From: Heterocephalus glaber
Taxonomy: Eukaryota > Chordata > Mammalia > Rodentia > Bathyergidae
Reading direction: 5' to 3'
NCBI RefSeq assembly: GCF_000247695.1
Contig: NW_004624848.1
Span: 3,887,918 to 3,951,917 of the forward strand
DNA: 64,000 nt
Shown here piece by piece: positions 10,063 to 20,660 of the stretch. The position numbers were made by a program, and so were the translations under genes. Each line of letters starts with the position of its first letter. Position 1 is the stretch's first letter. Below the pieces are notes generated by a model that did not search any database, was not told the origin of the DNA, and saw only the letters and a list, made by a program, of their open reading frames with translations.

Positions 10063-10977
10063 TTTTTCAACATATCGGTTATTTAATTAGGTTCTTAGTA
10101 AGAAATTCAGAACACCAATTTGTGAGGGTACATTCCATTTGTCAGAGCAAAAAGGGATCACATGTGGCCCTGGAGCTGAGGAGCAGCTTTGATGTTTGGT
10201 AAAATCGACAAGTCCATCACTCTCTGATCGACCTTGCACTGATCTGAAATCTGGTATCTTTCTCGGGGTCAAAGATCTCACCCTCCTGGTGTCTCGGCTT
10301 CCACAGCTGCTGCTTCTTGGAGTAAGCAGCAGTGAGGTGTTTGGGGATTTTCACGTTACTGATACCAATTTTGGTGGAGGTGGCAATGACAAACTTCTGG
10401 TGTGTTCTACGCAGAGGAACTTGATTAAGATTAAGAGGTCCAGTCGCAAGTAGGAAGCCACTGGCCAGCTGCTTCAGGAAAACCACTCTCTTGCCTCGGT
10501 GGTGCCCAGTGAGGACGATGCGGGGAGTGATGCTGGCTCGAAGTTTCCTCACGTGCTGGCTGAAGGGATTTTTGCCGTGGCTCGGTGGCTTTCGGGGCCC
10601 ATCTTCAGGAGGGCGGTACCTAGGCATTTGGGAAGCTTAACCACCCGGGCACCGCCATTCTTGTCACCACCAACTGGTTTTGTGACAGGAGCAAGAACCT
10701 TCTCCTTTTTCTTCTCAACCTTGGATTTAGCAGCCGAGTGCTTCCTCTTGTACAGAGCCTTTCTGGAATGTGTACCATGTCGGGAGTATTTACCAATTCC
10801 TCTAACTGGGACAGGGTTTCGGCTGCAGTGCGGCTGCCCCTTCTTGGAGTTTTTAGCCTTCTTCACATTGTTTATGACTGTGCCAGTGGCATCAGCCTGC
10901 TTGGCTTCAGGTTTTTCCTCTTCAGTACTGGGCTTCTCCGCTTTTTCGCCTGGCATCTTGCAAGAAGGGAAAGAGCA
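10063..10977 (-). pseudogene. RPL6: RPL6 processed pseudogene
   Basis: The minus strand encodes a broken copy of large-subunit ribosomal protein L6. The initiator ATG is at 10956-10954, after a pyrimidine-rich 5' leader (ctctttcccttcttgcaag) that suits a ribosomal-protein mRNA start. The first frame reads through KPHCSRNP-like, [16 protein letters not shown] and [21 protein letters not shown] one-base loss near 10629 shifts the frame; the body then continues as [28 protein letters not shown] and [15 protein letters not shown] to GEIFD near 10250. A second indel follows near 10245, and an arginine codon has become TGA near 10151. The original stop lies at 10109-10107. There are no introns, and a short A-rich tail sits next to 10063-10068. 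A small in-frame deletion lies after RASITPR. The copy is non-functional as a ribosomal protein. Confidence 0.96.
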
Positions 10978-10989
10978 GTCACGAATTTT
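10978..10989. repeat. Target-site duplication, 5' side of the RPL6 retrocopy
   Basis: gtcacgaatttt partners with gtcaggaatttt at 10051-10062. It directly abuts the start of the cDNA leader. Confidence 0.75.
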
Positions 10990-11439
10990 AACAATAACAT
11001 TATTTTCACTTTGTGGGGTGTTCGTTTTTCCGTGTTAGTTTTTATTTTATTAGCACACGCTAACTGTGCAGCTGAGTGGCTTCCCTGTGATATTTCCACA
11101 CACATCTTCCTCGTTCCCAATCTGGGGAGGGGCTATTCTGGGTTGTTCTGCCCTCTGACCCTTAGGGAGGCTTTCTAGCTTGCTTTGTCCCCGCTTCGTT
11201 TCCCACCCTTCCTTGGGCGTGGCCTGCTGCAGCCTGGCCACCTTGAGCTTGGTTGCTGGCTGGGCCTGAGGAGGGGCTGCAGCACCCAGTCCCACTGCCA
11301 GGCGGCGCCCGGCCATCCCTGAGACAGGGATGCTTGCCCGCTGCTGTGGAAAGCAGGAGAGGGGACCCAAGTGCCCGCCTAGGCTGGGGATGGGCATGGA
11401 CCAGGGGCGGTGCAGGCTCCTCTCAGCCGTGCTGTTTGC
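10990..11439. other. Unique flank between retrocopy and CpG island
   Basis: Positions 11040-11110 may be a degraded L1 3' piece (tgtgatatttccacacacatc). The rest rises gradually in GC. Frames here are unconvincing. Confidence 0.4.
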
Positions 11440-12410
11440 CAGCGTGTGGCATCGTCGCATCCGCCCTTGAGGACGGCTGTCGGCAATGTCGGGTAAAGCG
11501 AGACCCGAGCGGGCGCAGTCCTGGCCTTCCGCGAGCGCCCTGCCCACTGCAGCAGGGAAGAAGTGGGCCTCTCAGCGGAGGTCGTGGTGACCGGACGGGG
11601 ACAGCGCCCCGCGTCGAGCAGGACTCTGGCCGGGAGAGCCACGAGCCACGCCGCAAGTCCGCGACGGCAAGGCCGGCCGGGCGGCCCGGGAAGGGCCTCG
11701 GACTGCACGCCGGTCAGGTCCGTGCGTCCTCTTCCTCTCCACGAGGTTTGCACTGCACTCTGCGGAGCCCGGACGGGGTCCTCTCTCCGTCGTCAGACGC
11801 CGGAGCAGGCGGAAAGCTGCGTCCGCGCCCAGCTGGCCCACACAGAGCTGGGCCGAGCGCAGCGGCCCCCGGGCGGGCGGCCTGGTGGAAAGCCCAAGCC
11901 TGCCGGACACCCGACACCCGCGGGGGTGCCCGGCTCCTCCCTGCAAGGCGACTCGAGGCGGGAAGCCGGGCGAGGGCCGGAGGACGTCAGGCTGGCGGGG
12001 TCCCACAGGGGTCAAGAGGGAGCCGGGCCGAGAGCCTCGGGCTGGGACGAAGCCGGCAGGCAGGAGCTTCCCGCCCACGAGGCTGCTGGCTTGGGGCGAA
12101 GGTGCCTTTGGGACAGGACTGACTGCCACGCCGCCCAAGCCCTGACGCGGCCGGGCTCCGCTGCCCACCCCTCGGAGCAGCTGCACCCGCCCTGGGCCTC
12201 ACGTTCGCCCTCCGAACCGCACAGGCGGCGTCTCCTATGGCCCAGGCCCACCCAGGACTGCGAAGGGAGGGAACCCTGGGACCCAGCTCCCTCTGCTCAG
12301 GGAACCCAGGAGCCCACCCCGCCCGCTGCGCCACGCCCGCAGCCCGGCACTCCGCCCTGGTCAGTCTCCGGTCGGCCCGATTTGCTGATCGGAAACTGGA
12401 GGTCCACAAG
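11440..12410. promoter_or_regulatory. Strong CpG island
   Basis: About 1 kb with very frequent CpG and high GC (aagtccgcgacggcaaggcc, gggccgagcgcagcggcccc, gaggcgggaagccgggcgag), far above the surroundings. Long frames on both strands (11253-12122 plus, 11563-12417 plus, 11572-12186 minus) overlap each other and read as Arg/Pro/Gly/Ala-rich text without a family, so I treat them as composition effects. Islands of this kind usually mark promoters or unmethylated regulatory DNA. No TATA box or obvious first exon with a good donor was found, so the direction of any transcript is unknown. Confidence 0.75.
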
Positions 12411-13127
12411 AGCTTAGCAGTGAAAGAGCTGACAGTGTAGCCAGTGAGAGCAGACGGCAGTGTGATGGCTCAGAATATCTCCGTGCAAAACGCCACGCCG
12501 TCCTTGAGCTGCTGGGAACGAGCGGCGATCGGTGCCGTCCTCCTGGGGAACTCTGAGCGGGCTTTACACGTTGCCTGGCGTCAAGAAGAAGGAGCGGGAT
12601 TCCAGGCTGTCACCTGTCGTCACGAAGGGGCTGGTGAGCTGCTGTGTCTGGGGTCCCAACTCCTCAGCAGGCTGAGGCAGGAGGAACCTGGGAGTTCCGG
12701 AGTCTCGGGCACCAGGGTAGCGTAGAGGAGGTGCCGTCTACCCAGAGTACCCGTGGAAGGGCCGGAACCCCTTCTTTCTCTGACTACACAGAGGGAGGGT
12801 GACAATGTCTCTGTGGGCGGGAACTCACGCCTAGCACCCCGACACCCTAGACACTGCCCCATCCTGCCCGCGCTCCACTGACCTCACTCATCACTGAAGT
12901 GAGTGCCCTGCGCTGGGGGCCAGGAAGGGGCAGCGCTGGGTGACTCAGCTCAGCTGAACACTGAGCATCAGGGGATCCGCTCGGCCAGGATGGACCCCCA
13001 GAACCGGAGCCCAGGGCGGGCAGAGCAGCCGTGCAGGAGCCGGACAGCAGCCTCCCCGCCTCTGGGGAGGCATAGTAAATCAGGTCTGAGCATGCTGAGC
13101 TTCAGGGCGCCATCAGGATTCCCTAAC
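12411..13127. other. GC-rich island shore with a B1 fragment
   Basis: Around 12640-12715 a diverged B1 piece is visible (cagcaggctgaggcaggagg). The remainder shows no recognised gene. Confidence 0.45.
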
Positions 13128-13325
13128 CAAGCTGGGTGTGAGGGTGCAGGACTGCAATCCAGGCCCTCTGGGAGGCTGAGGCAGGAGGATGCAGGAGCCC
13201 AGCCTGCGCAGACTGACAGTTCAGCAACCAGCAAGGCCCTGCCTCAGAATAACAGATAAAAAGGGGCTGGGGACGCAGCGTAGTGTGAAGGCCTTGGATT
13301 CAGTCCTCGGTACCCTAAAAAAGAT
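13128..13325 (+). repeat. B1-ID composite SINE
   Basis: B1 body (caagctgggtgtgagggtgc, tctgggaggctgaggcagg, cagcaaggccctgcctcaga) joined to an ID-like part (aggggctggggacgcagcg, ttcagtcctcggtacc). Confidence 0.85.
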
Positions 13326-13871
13326 ACATGTCTTCCCTAATGTCCTTTTGCAGCAATTCTTTAAAATGCGAAGAAACCAAGTAAGCTTTGCGACTCTCCG
13401 TGAGGTTTGCTCCCCTTCTCTGCCTGTAAGTGCTGGAGAGAAAGGTGTGGCAGAGAGGGGCCGGAGGGCAGGTGCACGTTCGAGAGGGGTCGTCCCTCCG
13501 TGAGTGAGCATAGGTCTGAGGAGCGCACCGCCCTGCTCAGGAGAGGCCGCGCCCGCTGGGGGGCAGACCCCGCCTCTGTGTGGGCGCCGCCTGCCTGGAC
13601 CCTGGACCCTGGACCCTGGGCCCTGGAGTGGGCGGCTTTCACAGGCGGTCTCGCTTTCTGTACGCCGCGTCGTCCTTGCGCACAGCCTCGGCCACACCGT
13701 GTCTTTCCGCTCGCCAGGGTCTTCAGTGCAGGCCCCTCCTCACGTGAGGCTCACGGTGGGGACGTGAACCTGTGCACGTTCGGGGTCTGTGTTTGTGTCC
13801 TTCCATGGCACAGCCAGGAGCCCACGAACTCCGAGCCGCACTTGGAGGCCTGGGTCCCCGCAGCAGGCGGC
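13326..13871. other. GC-rich unique sequence with a short tandem repeat
   Basis: Includes a 7-bp tandem (ctggacc units) at about 13594-13622. Frames on both strands look like composition artefacts. It borders the TMEM237 retrocopy. Confidence 0.45.
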
Positions 13872-14570
13872 ATGGAAAGACACGGGTGTGTCCTCCACGA
13901 GCTCTTCCACCCATGCCAAGTGGTGTTAAAGATGATATTCCACTTAGTCATCCTAAGAAAAAGAAGTCTAGAGCGAGAAGGTTGAGAGGTAGTGCTTCTC
14001 TGGAAGGCCTTGCTGGGCCTGTTCTCCACAGGCCACGTGTATGCAGCGAGCTACCGACTGCAGAGCTCAGAGAGGACCAAAGGAGGCAGAAGACCGGCCA
14101 ACAGCTTTAGCATCTTTTTTGTCCTTTGTTGCTCTTATGCTGTCTCTGAGCCAGCAGATGACAAGTGACAGAATCCACCTTTACACACCTTCTTTTGTTA
14201 ACAGCAGCCTCTGGGCTGCGGGAATTGAGGAAGAGATTCTGCAGCCATGGTGAATGGAGAATTTGGTGGTGGCCCTTCTGGTGGCAGTGTCTTGGCTATT
14301 TTTGCCTTATAGCCCAGGCCTGGATCTTAGTGAAGAGTTAATGTTCTTCTGTGATGTGGAAGAGTACCCTGATAAAGGCATCTGAGCCCCTTCACAGTAG
14401 CAACTCATCTGCAGAGGAATAATGACCCAGTATTTTTCCCACTTTTCAAGAAAATGTATAAGTCATGTATATGTGTATTTGTAACTGATTTTTGATTACA
14501 TAATACAGAAAAATTTCTCAATTATAGAAAAATGTTAAAATTATATCTTCAATTTATAATAAAATATTAA
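13872..14570 (+). pseudogene. TMEM237: TMEM237 retrocopy, internally deleted
   Basis: This is a broken copy of TMEM237, a membrane protein of the ciliary transition zone. The start is ATGGAAAG at 13872; one missing base puts the ATG out of frame with the body. The body reads [18 protein letters not shown], then [21 protein letters not shown] and [10 protein letters not shown], matching the N-terminal cytosolic part. At about 14093-14110 it jumps to the C-terminal part: [46 protein letters not shown], then past a stop (14251-14253) [15 protein letters not shown] and [17 protein letters not shown]. The original stop region is at about 14398-14400. Roughly 240 codons in the middle, including most membrane segments, are absent. 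Downstream sequence to an AATAAA at 14558-14563 may be 3' UTR. The 3' limit is uncertain, as no A tail is visible. The protein cannot be made. Confidence 0.9.
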
Positions 14571-15269
14571 TTTCCTTAGCCTTATTATATTAATGACAAA
14601 AGAGAGAATGATTTAGAAACCAGTTGATAAATGTTTATTTCCTGCTCTCTCAAATATATTTTCGTAATTAGCATCTTAAAAAGACTAATTCAAAAAAATC
14701 CTCAATTTTAGTGTTACAAAGTATATACCAAATTTAATTATGAATTTAGGGAATAGAGGGTAAAAATATTTGTTATCTCCTTACTGAACAAATTGAAATA
14801 CAAAATTTGTCTTTTCTGAATCTTAAACAACACCAACAACGACAACAAAAATCCACGGCACATACACACATGAAACAGCTGATTCCTGCTCTTAAAAGTC
14901 CTCTTCTAAGGAGTTGCTTAAATGCTCTTCAAAGTGATGGCAACAAATCATGCGGAGTCGGGGTGATTAGGAATTGCAGTCATCTGTAGTGAGAAGACTT
15001 CTATGTGACACTTACATTTTTGTAAAAATAATAATGCGTTGTACAATAAAAAAGCAATGTCTAGGGCAAGATGGTGAGCACATAAGGCTCCCCCTCTTGG
15101 TAACGTAGGAGTGATGGTAGCTTCCAAGTCCCTGAAAGTAGATACCATAGCAACGAGACAGGCTCAGACCGAGAGGATGCTCAACTACTTTACTTAAACA
15201 AAGGGCTCATTATGTTTCATCAAGTGATCGTTTCCAAATGAGCTTTTGATTTTTTCCCCTTTTGCTTTC
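14571..15269. other. AT-rich sequence, no gene
   Basis: May include more of the retrocopy's 3' UTR (an AATAAA-like site occurs near 15044-15050), but that cannot be settled by eye. Confidence 0.4.
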
Positions 15270-15411
15270 TTTTCATGGTTCTGGGGTGAAACGGGTTCTC
15301 ACGTATGGTAGGCAACCCCTCTGCCACTGAGCGACACCCTCGGACCCTGCATTTTATTTTGGTGCCAGAGGTGAGACCCAGGACCTTGCACTGAGCTGCA
15401 CCTCTGGCCCC
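15270..15411 (-). repeat. Two degraded ID-like fragments in tandem
   Basis: Both reversed. The first is ggttctggggtgaaacggg to gccactgagcgacaccctcg. The second is tggtgccagaggtgagaccc to actgagctgcacctctgg. Confidence 0.6.
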
Positions 15412-15615
15412 TAAATTTTGATTATTGTTTAATAGGCCAAAGTTTCATGGTAAAGATGTATGAATATATTGTGTAGAATATGTTTTCATAACAAAAAAAT
15501 TATGACAAGGAAAATTGAATGCTATGACAAAGGAATAAAATGCAGTTTAAAATAAATAATTAAAACCCACTGTTTCAGTGTCACTCAAATGTTTATACTT
15601 TTGTCACACATTATT

Positions 15616-15705
15616 ATTATTATTATTTTTCGGTACCAAGGATCAAACTCAGGACCTTGTGCTTTCGAGGCAGGTGCAGTGCCATTGAGCTAAATCCCAG
15701 CCCCA
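15616..15705 (-). repeat. ID SINE with ATT-repeat tail
   Basis: Reversed tail is an (ATT)n run at 15616-15637, then cggtaccaaggatcaaactc and gagctaaatcccagcccc. The flanks repeat acacatta. Confidence 0.9.
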
Positions 15706-16339
15706 ACACATTAGTTTTTAACAATCCAAACTATTTCCCTCTTGGATCATAGTTAGGAGAGTTAAGCTGAATCTGCGGCAGTCAGGTTATTTTGTCCTTT
15801 CTTCAGACAGGAAACCACTGGCAATTCAGCATGAAGTCATTTTCTATTTTTAAAATAATTGAATTTGAGACCTGACTATTAGTGTGACAGTTTCACGGTG
15901 GGTGGGGGGGCTGAATAAATGGGTTAAAAAGCCAGGTTAATGGAGCCGTGCTTTTCAAAATTACGTGACGTGTGCAGAGCACTGGACGTGCCAGGTGGGC
16001 CCGGGCCTCTCCTGGCCCACTCGCCACGCGCTGGGCTGTTGTTTTTCTTTCTCCTTCTTCCTTCGTCCCCCCACCCCGCCCTCCTCCTCCTCCTCTTCTC
16101 CTGCCTTTTCTTTTCCTGTTCAGTGCATGGTGTGATGGAAACTAGCTGTAGTCATCCTGGGGAGCTGGTACTTACTCATACTGTGTCTCTACCGTTTCTA
16201 CCTCCCCTCCTTGCCCCCCCGTCTCTCCCATCTCCTCGAAGTCTGCCTGCCTGTTTCCTAACATCTCTTTCCTTTTGCTCTTTATTTGCACTTGCATTTC
16301 TCATACACGAGAAGCCATGCGATTTTAACCTTCTGTATC
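15706..16339. other. Unique sequence with pyrimidine-rich tracts
   Basis: 16030-16115 and 16195-16275 are C/T-rich (cctcctcctcctcctcttct). The frame 15940-16356 translates these tracts and is not a believable gene. Confidence 0.45.
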
Positions 16340-16712
16340 TGATTTATTTCACTTAGCATCATGGTCCCAAGGTCCTTCTATTTTCCTACAAATGACTCAA
16401 ATTTATCCTTCATTATGGCTGAGTAGTATTCCATTGCACATAAAACCATTTTCTTTCTTCATCTGTTGATGAGCATATAGGCTGCTTCCATGATTTAGCT
16501 GTTATGAATTGTACAGCTATAAACACAAGTATGTATGCATCACTGTAATATGATGTCTTTAACTCTTTCAGGAAGACGTCTAGGAGGAGAACAGCTGGGT
16601 CAGATGGAATTTCTCTTTTTAATTTTTTGAGGACTCTCCCTACTGATTTCCACAGTGCTGAACTAGTTTATACTCCCGGCAACTACGACTGTACCTTCCT
16701 GAGCACACTCCA
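16340..16712 (-). repeat. L1 3' end fragment
   Basis: Reversed L1 3' sequence: cacttagcatcatggtccc, ggctgagtagtattccattg, catctgttgatgagcatata and gatttccacagtgctgaact. Confidence 0.85.
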
Positions 16713-16929
16713 ACATTCCTGGTTTATAGGAGATGATTTTCCAGCACATATTCATATGATAGATGACTAAATACTTTAACATTTTATTTAGCCAGTCATC
16801 TGTATTCAGTGCACATAAATACCCTACAGAAGCAAGGCCCTGGCAGAAGGCTCCCACTTCCAACTGGGATTGTGTGAATTACTGAGCTCTAAATCCTGAG
16901 CAGGTTAAATGAGAGTATCTGTTGCAGTG

Positions 16930-17019
16930 CCAGCTATTTTTTTTTTGTACCAGAGATCGAACTCAGGACCTTGCACTTGCAAGGCAGACGGCGGCACCAC
17001 TGAGCTAAACCCCAGCCCC
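16930..17019 (-). repeat. ID SINE
   Basis: Reversed tail, gtaccagagatcgaactcag and gagctaaaccccagccccc. The flanks repeat agct(a/g)ttt. Confidence 0.88.
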
Positions 17020-17150
17020 CAGCTGTTTATTGATACAGTGTCTTACTATGCTGCCCAGGTTGGCCCCGAATTCCAGAGATTGAATGATCTTCCTGCCCCA
17101 GCCTCCCAAGTAGCTGGCACTATAGGCATGTGCCACATGCCCAGCTCGGT
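17020..17150 (-). repeat. B1-like SINE
   Basis: Reversed B1 with cttactatgctgcccaggtt, cccagcctcccaagtagctgg and gcatgtgccacatgcccagc spans. Confidence 0.75.
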
Positions 17151-17239
17151 GCTTTTTAAGTGTCCTATATTTATTATTCCATAAGTATCTCTAATTTGGA
17201 GCGAGGCAGTGTTATCTGAAAAATATGAATTAAAGAATA

Positions 17240-17320
17240 TATTTTCCGAGGCTGGGAGACAGCTCCTGGCAGAGGACATGTTTGACCACTAGCACCACAA
17301 GGCAAATACAACAAAACAAA
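17240..17320 (+). repeat. Diverged ID-like SINE
   Basis: gaggctgggagacagctcc start and a caccacaaggcaaatac end with an A-rich tail. Weak match. Confidence 0.4.
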
Positions 17321-18790
17321 ATAAAAACAAACGAGAAAGGTAAACTTGAAAAATCACAAGACCCAGAACTGGATAAATAAATTAATATCATTTGAATGTA
17401 CACACATTTTAAAAATATATAACATGCTCTATAATAGTTTTAATCTCTTCATAATTTTATTTTAGATTTTCCTTGTAATGCAAAAATAATATTATCTATA
17501 AAAATCTCTTCACTACATTATAAGCATAGCAAATAGTGAAACCTATATGGAAGAGTAGTCATTAGGCAGTTCTTTTTAGAGTATAATTAATTTTATCAAA
17601 TTAAAACTCACAATTATGGAAACCGTGTGGACTGCAGAAACCAGAACAGGGACTGGTTGGGGAGGTGAGAGGGAAAGGCAGCAGGGAGCCACTTGGACTG
17701 ATAAAAAATTCACTATCTTCATCTAAAAAGCATTCTGTGAGGCTGGGAAATGTCATCCAGCTGAACACTACACTGACGTACTGTGGGTGATTTTAATGTA
17801 TCAACTTCTTTAAAAATTTTAAAAATTGGACTCAGTTTTTCCAAAGATGTTTTTGATCCTTTTATTAATTAAAAAATAAATTCCAAGATCTATCTATAGC
17901 ACAGGAAGTAATTTATTCTTTAACTATGATACTTTTAAGAGAAAAGGCACATGAGCAGAAGAAGCCAAACTTGTGGCTGAGGTCTCTGGAGTCCTCCTTT
18001 CCCGCCCCGTTATGTTAGGGTGAAAGGGCTTTTGCAGTAGGATTTGCATTTCTTTCGGATGCCACACCAGGCTGTGACTGATGCTTAGCCTGCACGTGTC
18101 AGCCTTGCTCTGTCTTGGGCAGACTGCAAGGTTCCACAGGAAGGGAACCTCCTGGTCCTACTCACTCTACCTCCAAAGCGCATGGCCGAGTTTTAGTATG
18201 CAGTTGGGGTTCAACTTGTCTGGTACATTGAATTTCAAAACTTAAAATTCAGTATGAAAATGAATTTTAAAAGACAAAGTCTCAAAATTTGGTGGAAAAA
18301 GAAGACCTGATGAGTGAGCACATTAGTTGTACAGTCAGGTACACTACTAAGTATGTGGACTGAGAATCCTCACATAACATAATCGAGTCTCACCAGGAAT
18401 GTTTCAAATCAAAATGAAAAGGACTGTAATTGTTAGTGATGCAGATGAGAGCAGTGGCACACTACAGTGAGAGGAAGCAAAATACGCTTAGGCACCAGGG
18501 AAAATCCCGTGAAACTCCTGCTCAGTCCCCTCAGAACTGCAGCAAATTGCCCAGCCCTTTCTTACTCTCTTACAATCTGGTTAGTTTTTCCCCTTCTGTA
18601 TCAACATCTACGATAATTTAAAATTATTTCTCACGCTACTTCATTGTTTTACAGTAACTGTTAGCAGTGACAGAGCTTTTCCAGCTTCTCTTTGCACCTG
18701 CAGTGTTTGCACTTGCTGTCTGGCTGGCCGTGTGTAGCTGCTTAGCGCCAACCTTGTTATGAGAACACGGGCTTTCCATTTAAAAGTTCC
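17321..18790. other. AT-rich unique sequence, no gene
   Basis: No open frame with gene-like content. 17990-18240 is somewhat GC-richer and unassigned. Confidence 0.5.
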
Positions 18791-18905
18791 AGGGCTGGGG
18801 ATGCAGCTCAGTGGTGCTGCCGCCTGCCTTGCAAATGCAAGGTCCCGAGTTCCATCCCCGGTACCAAAAATAAATAAATAAATAAATAAATAAAAGAAAA
18901 ATAAA
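18791..18905 (+). repeat. ID SINE with AAAT-repeat tail
   Basis: Body agggctggggatgcagctc to ccccggtaccaaaaa, then an (AAAT)n tail. The flanks repeat aaaagttcca. Confidence 0.92.
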
Positions 18906-20065
18906 AAGTTCCAAACATGAAGGAAAGGTCCAAGTCCCTGTGGGACAGAAAGACAGTAAGCATAGGCTTTACAGTGGAGGAAGGTCACAGCTGAACAGCT
19001 CATGGGTCTGTTGTGTGGTGACACAGCAGCACCTACAGATGACAGTCAGTTCTCCGTGGGTACAAAACACACCCGGTACCTTCCGCCAGCTCCCACAGAG
19101 GGCTTCGGCGGGCTCACGGATTGGGGAGTTCAGTCCAGGGTCTGTCAGCACAACGGCTCTGGACCACTGAGGGCCTCACAGGACAGCAGGAGCGAGCGGT
19201 ACAGCAACACTGACACTGCTGGGTCTGTCCGGGAAGCAAGGGAGGGAGGGAGGGGCCGGGGTCCCGCCGACCTCAGACCCACAGGCCTCGAGGTGCCCCG
19301 TCCTGGGCCCTGGCCTTTCTCCTGGGGCCTTCAGGGACACTCCAGACCCTAACTGCGCCCAGGACCTGGGCACCCGATCCGGACCGGGATGTGTTCCAGC
19401 TCCAGAGGCCAGTCCGGGCCACAGAGGGCAGTGGGAGTGCAGGGTCACAGCTGGAATCAGCCCGGCCACAGGGACCAAGGGCCTCCCGGGCAGTGAGTGG
19501 GCCGGGAGGGGCCGGAGTCTCCTGTGGGCTGCTCGGCCTCCGTCCACACATCCTAGCCCCAGCCCAGAGAAGGTTCCCATGCGGTGGGCTCAGATGACAC
19601 CGAAGGGTGAGAACTGATTTTGCTAGGTGTGGTGCGGCCCTGTGGTTGTGGCAGAACATGTTTGTAGTTTTTAGAAATGCACGACGACATATGTAAGTGA
19701 GACAATATGATATCTGGGGGTTAATTTAAAATATTTTGGTCAAAGAGAGGTAAAAAGAAATATGTGAATTATATCTGGCAAAACTTTTAAAAGTTGAAGA
19801 CAAAAAAAGAATTTGTATATATCTTGAAAATAAGTGATTCTTAAAAATATTGATGGGCTTTGGATACTTACACATACTCGTATGTGTTTGTAGTGGTTTA
19901 CACAATCTTCCAGAGCTTGTGGCGTTAGTAAGAGTTATACATCTGTTTGTGTCTTTCATCTGCTGATCCCGTTCTTTGTAAATACAGCACAAGAAAATAA
20001 CAGAGAACAACAGCTGATGCAGACGTACTCAGGTAGCTATTACTGACGTGAAAATTCAGAAAGTG
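18906..20065. other. Unique sequence with GC-rich centre
   Basis: 19060-19600 is GC-rich with overlapping frames on both strands (for example 19176-19580 minus), none resembling a known protein. 19680-20040 is AT-rich. Confidence 0.45.
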
Positions 20066-20215
20066 AGAACCTGGGGTGGTGGTGCACACCAGGAATCCCA
20101 GCACTCGGTAGGCTGAGGCAGGAGCATTGCTGTTTGAGGCCAGCCTGGGCTGATAGTGAGTTCAAGGCCAGCCTGAATTACATAAGAAGACCTTGTTTCA
20201 AAAAAGCAAAAAGGA
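20066..20215 (+). repeat. B1-like SINE with partial internal duplication
   Basis: Starts gtggtggtgcacaccagg. The motif caaggccagcctg/gaggccagcctggg occurs twice (about 20136 and 20165), so this copy looks partly dimeric. Confidence 0.75.
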
Positions 20216-20340
20216 AATTAAATATAAAAAGAAGCTGATTATTATGTCAGTGTGATGAGAGACCATGAAACTACCAAAGGTGACAAGAATTGAATTACGT
20301 AAATATGTACAATGAAGCACACACCGATACAGGTAGAGGA

Positions 20341-20660
20341 AACTCTGTATTGGTCTGCTTCCCCGTTGCTGGGCAAAGACCCAACACCGAGGTTTAGGGA
20401 AGGCGGGATTTGCTTTGGCCCAAGGCTTTGGAGGATTAGGGTGTGTTCAGCACCCTCTGGGCAGAAGAGCACGTGGAGCAAGGGCTCTGTTCCTGATGGG
20501 GAGGAGCCAGCACCCAAGACTGACCCACCAGGCCCCAGGTGCGCTCTATTAAGCCCACAGGTGACTCCCAGCTGGCTGAGCTGATGATGAAGTCTAACCA
20601 AGTCTGATACTGATCAGGAGGTGAGGATTTTCAGTCACAGCGACAGAAAACCCAACCGAC
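20341..20660 (-). repeat. MaLR-type LTR
   Basis: Reversed LTR: ctgtattggtctgcttcccc, ttgctttggcccaaggc and gaggagccagcacccaag. The far end ttcagtcacagcgacagaaa may belong to an adjoining LTR end. Confidence 0.6.

Noticed and set aside
10499..11178. Plus-strand frames of 179 and 146 codons
   Set aside because: They are antisense to the RPL6 retrocopy, which explains their length.
11253..12417. Long overlapping frames (284-289 codons) on the plus strand and 204 codons on the minus strand
   Set aside because: They overlap in different frames within a CpG island and translate to Arg/Pro/Gly/Ala-rich text with no family; GC-rich DNA has few stop codons.
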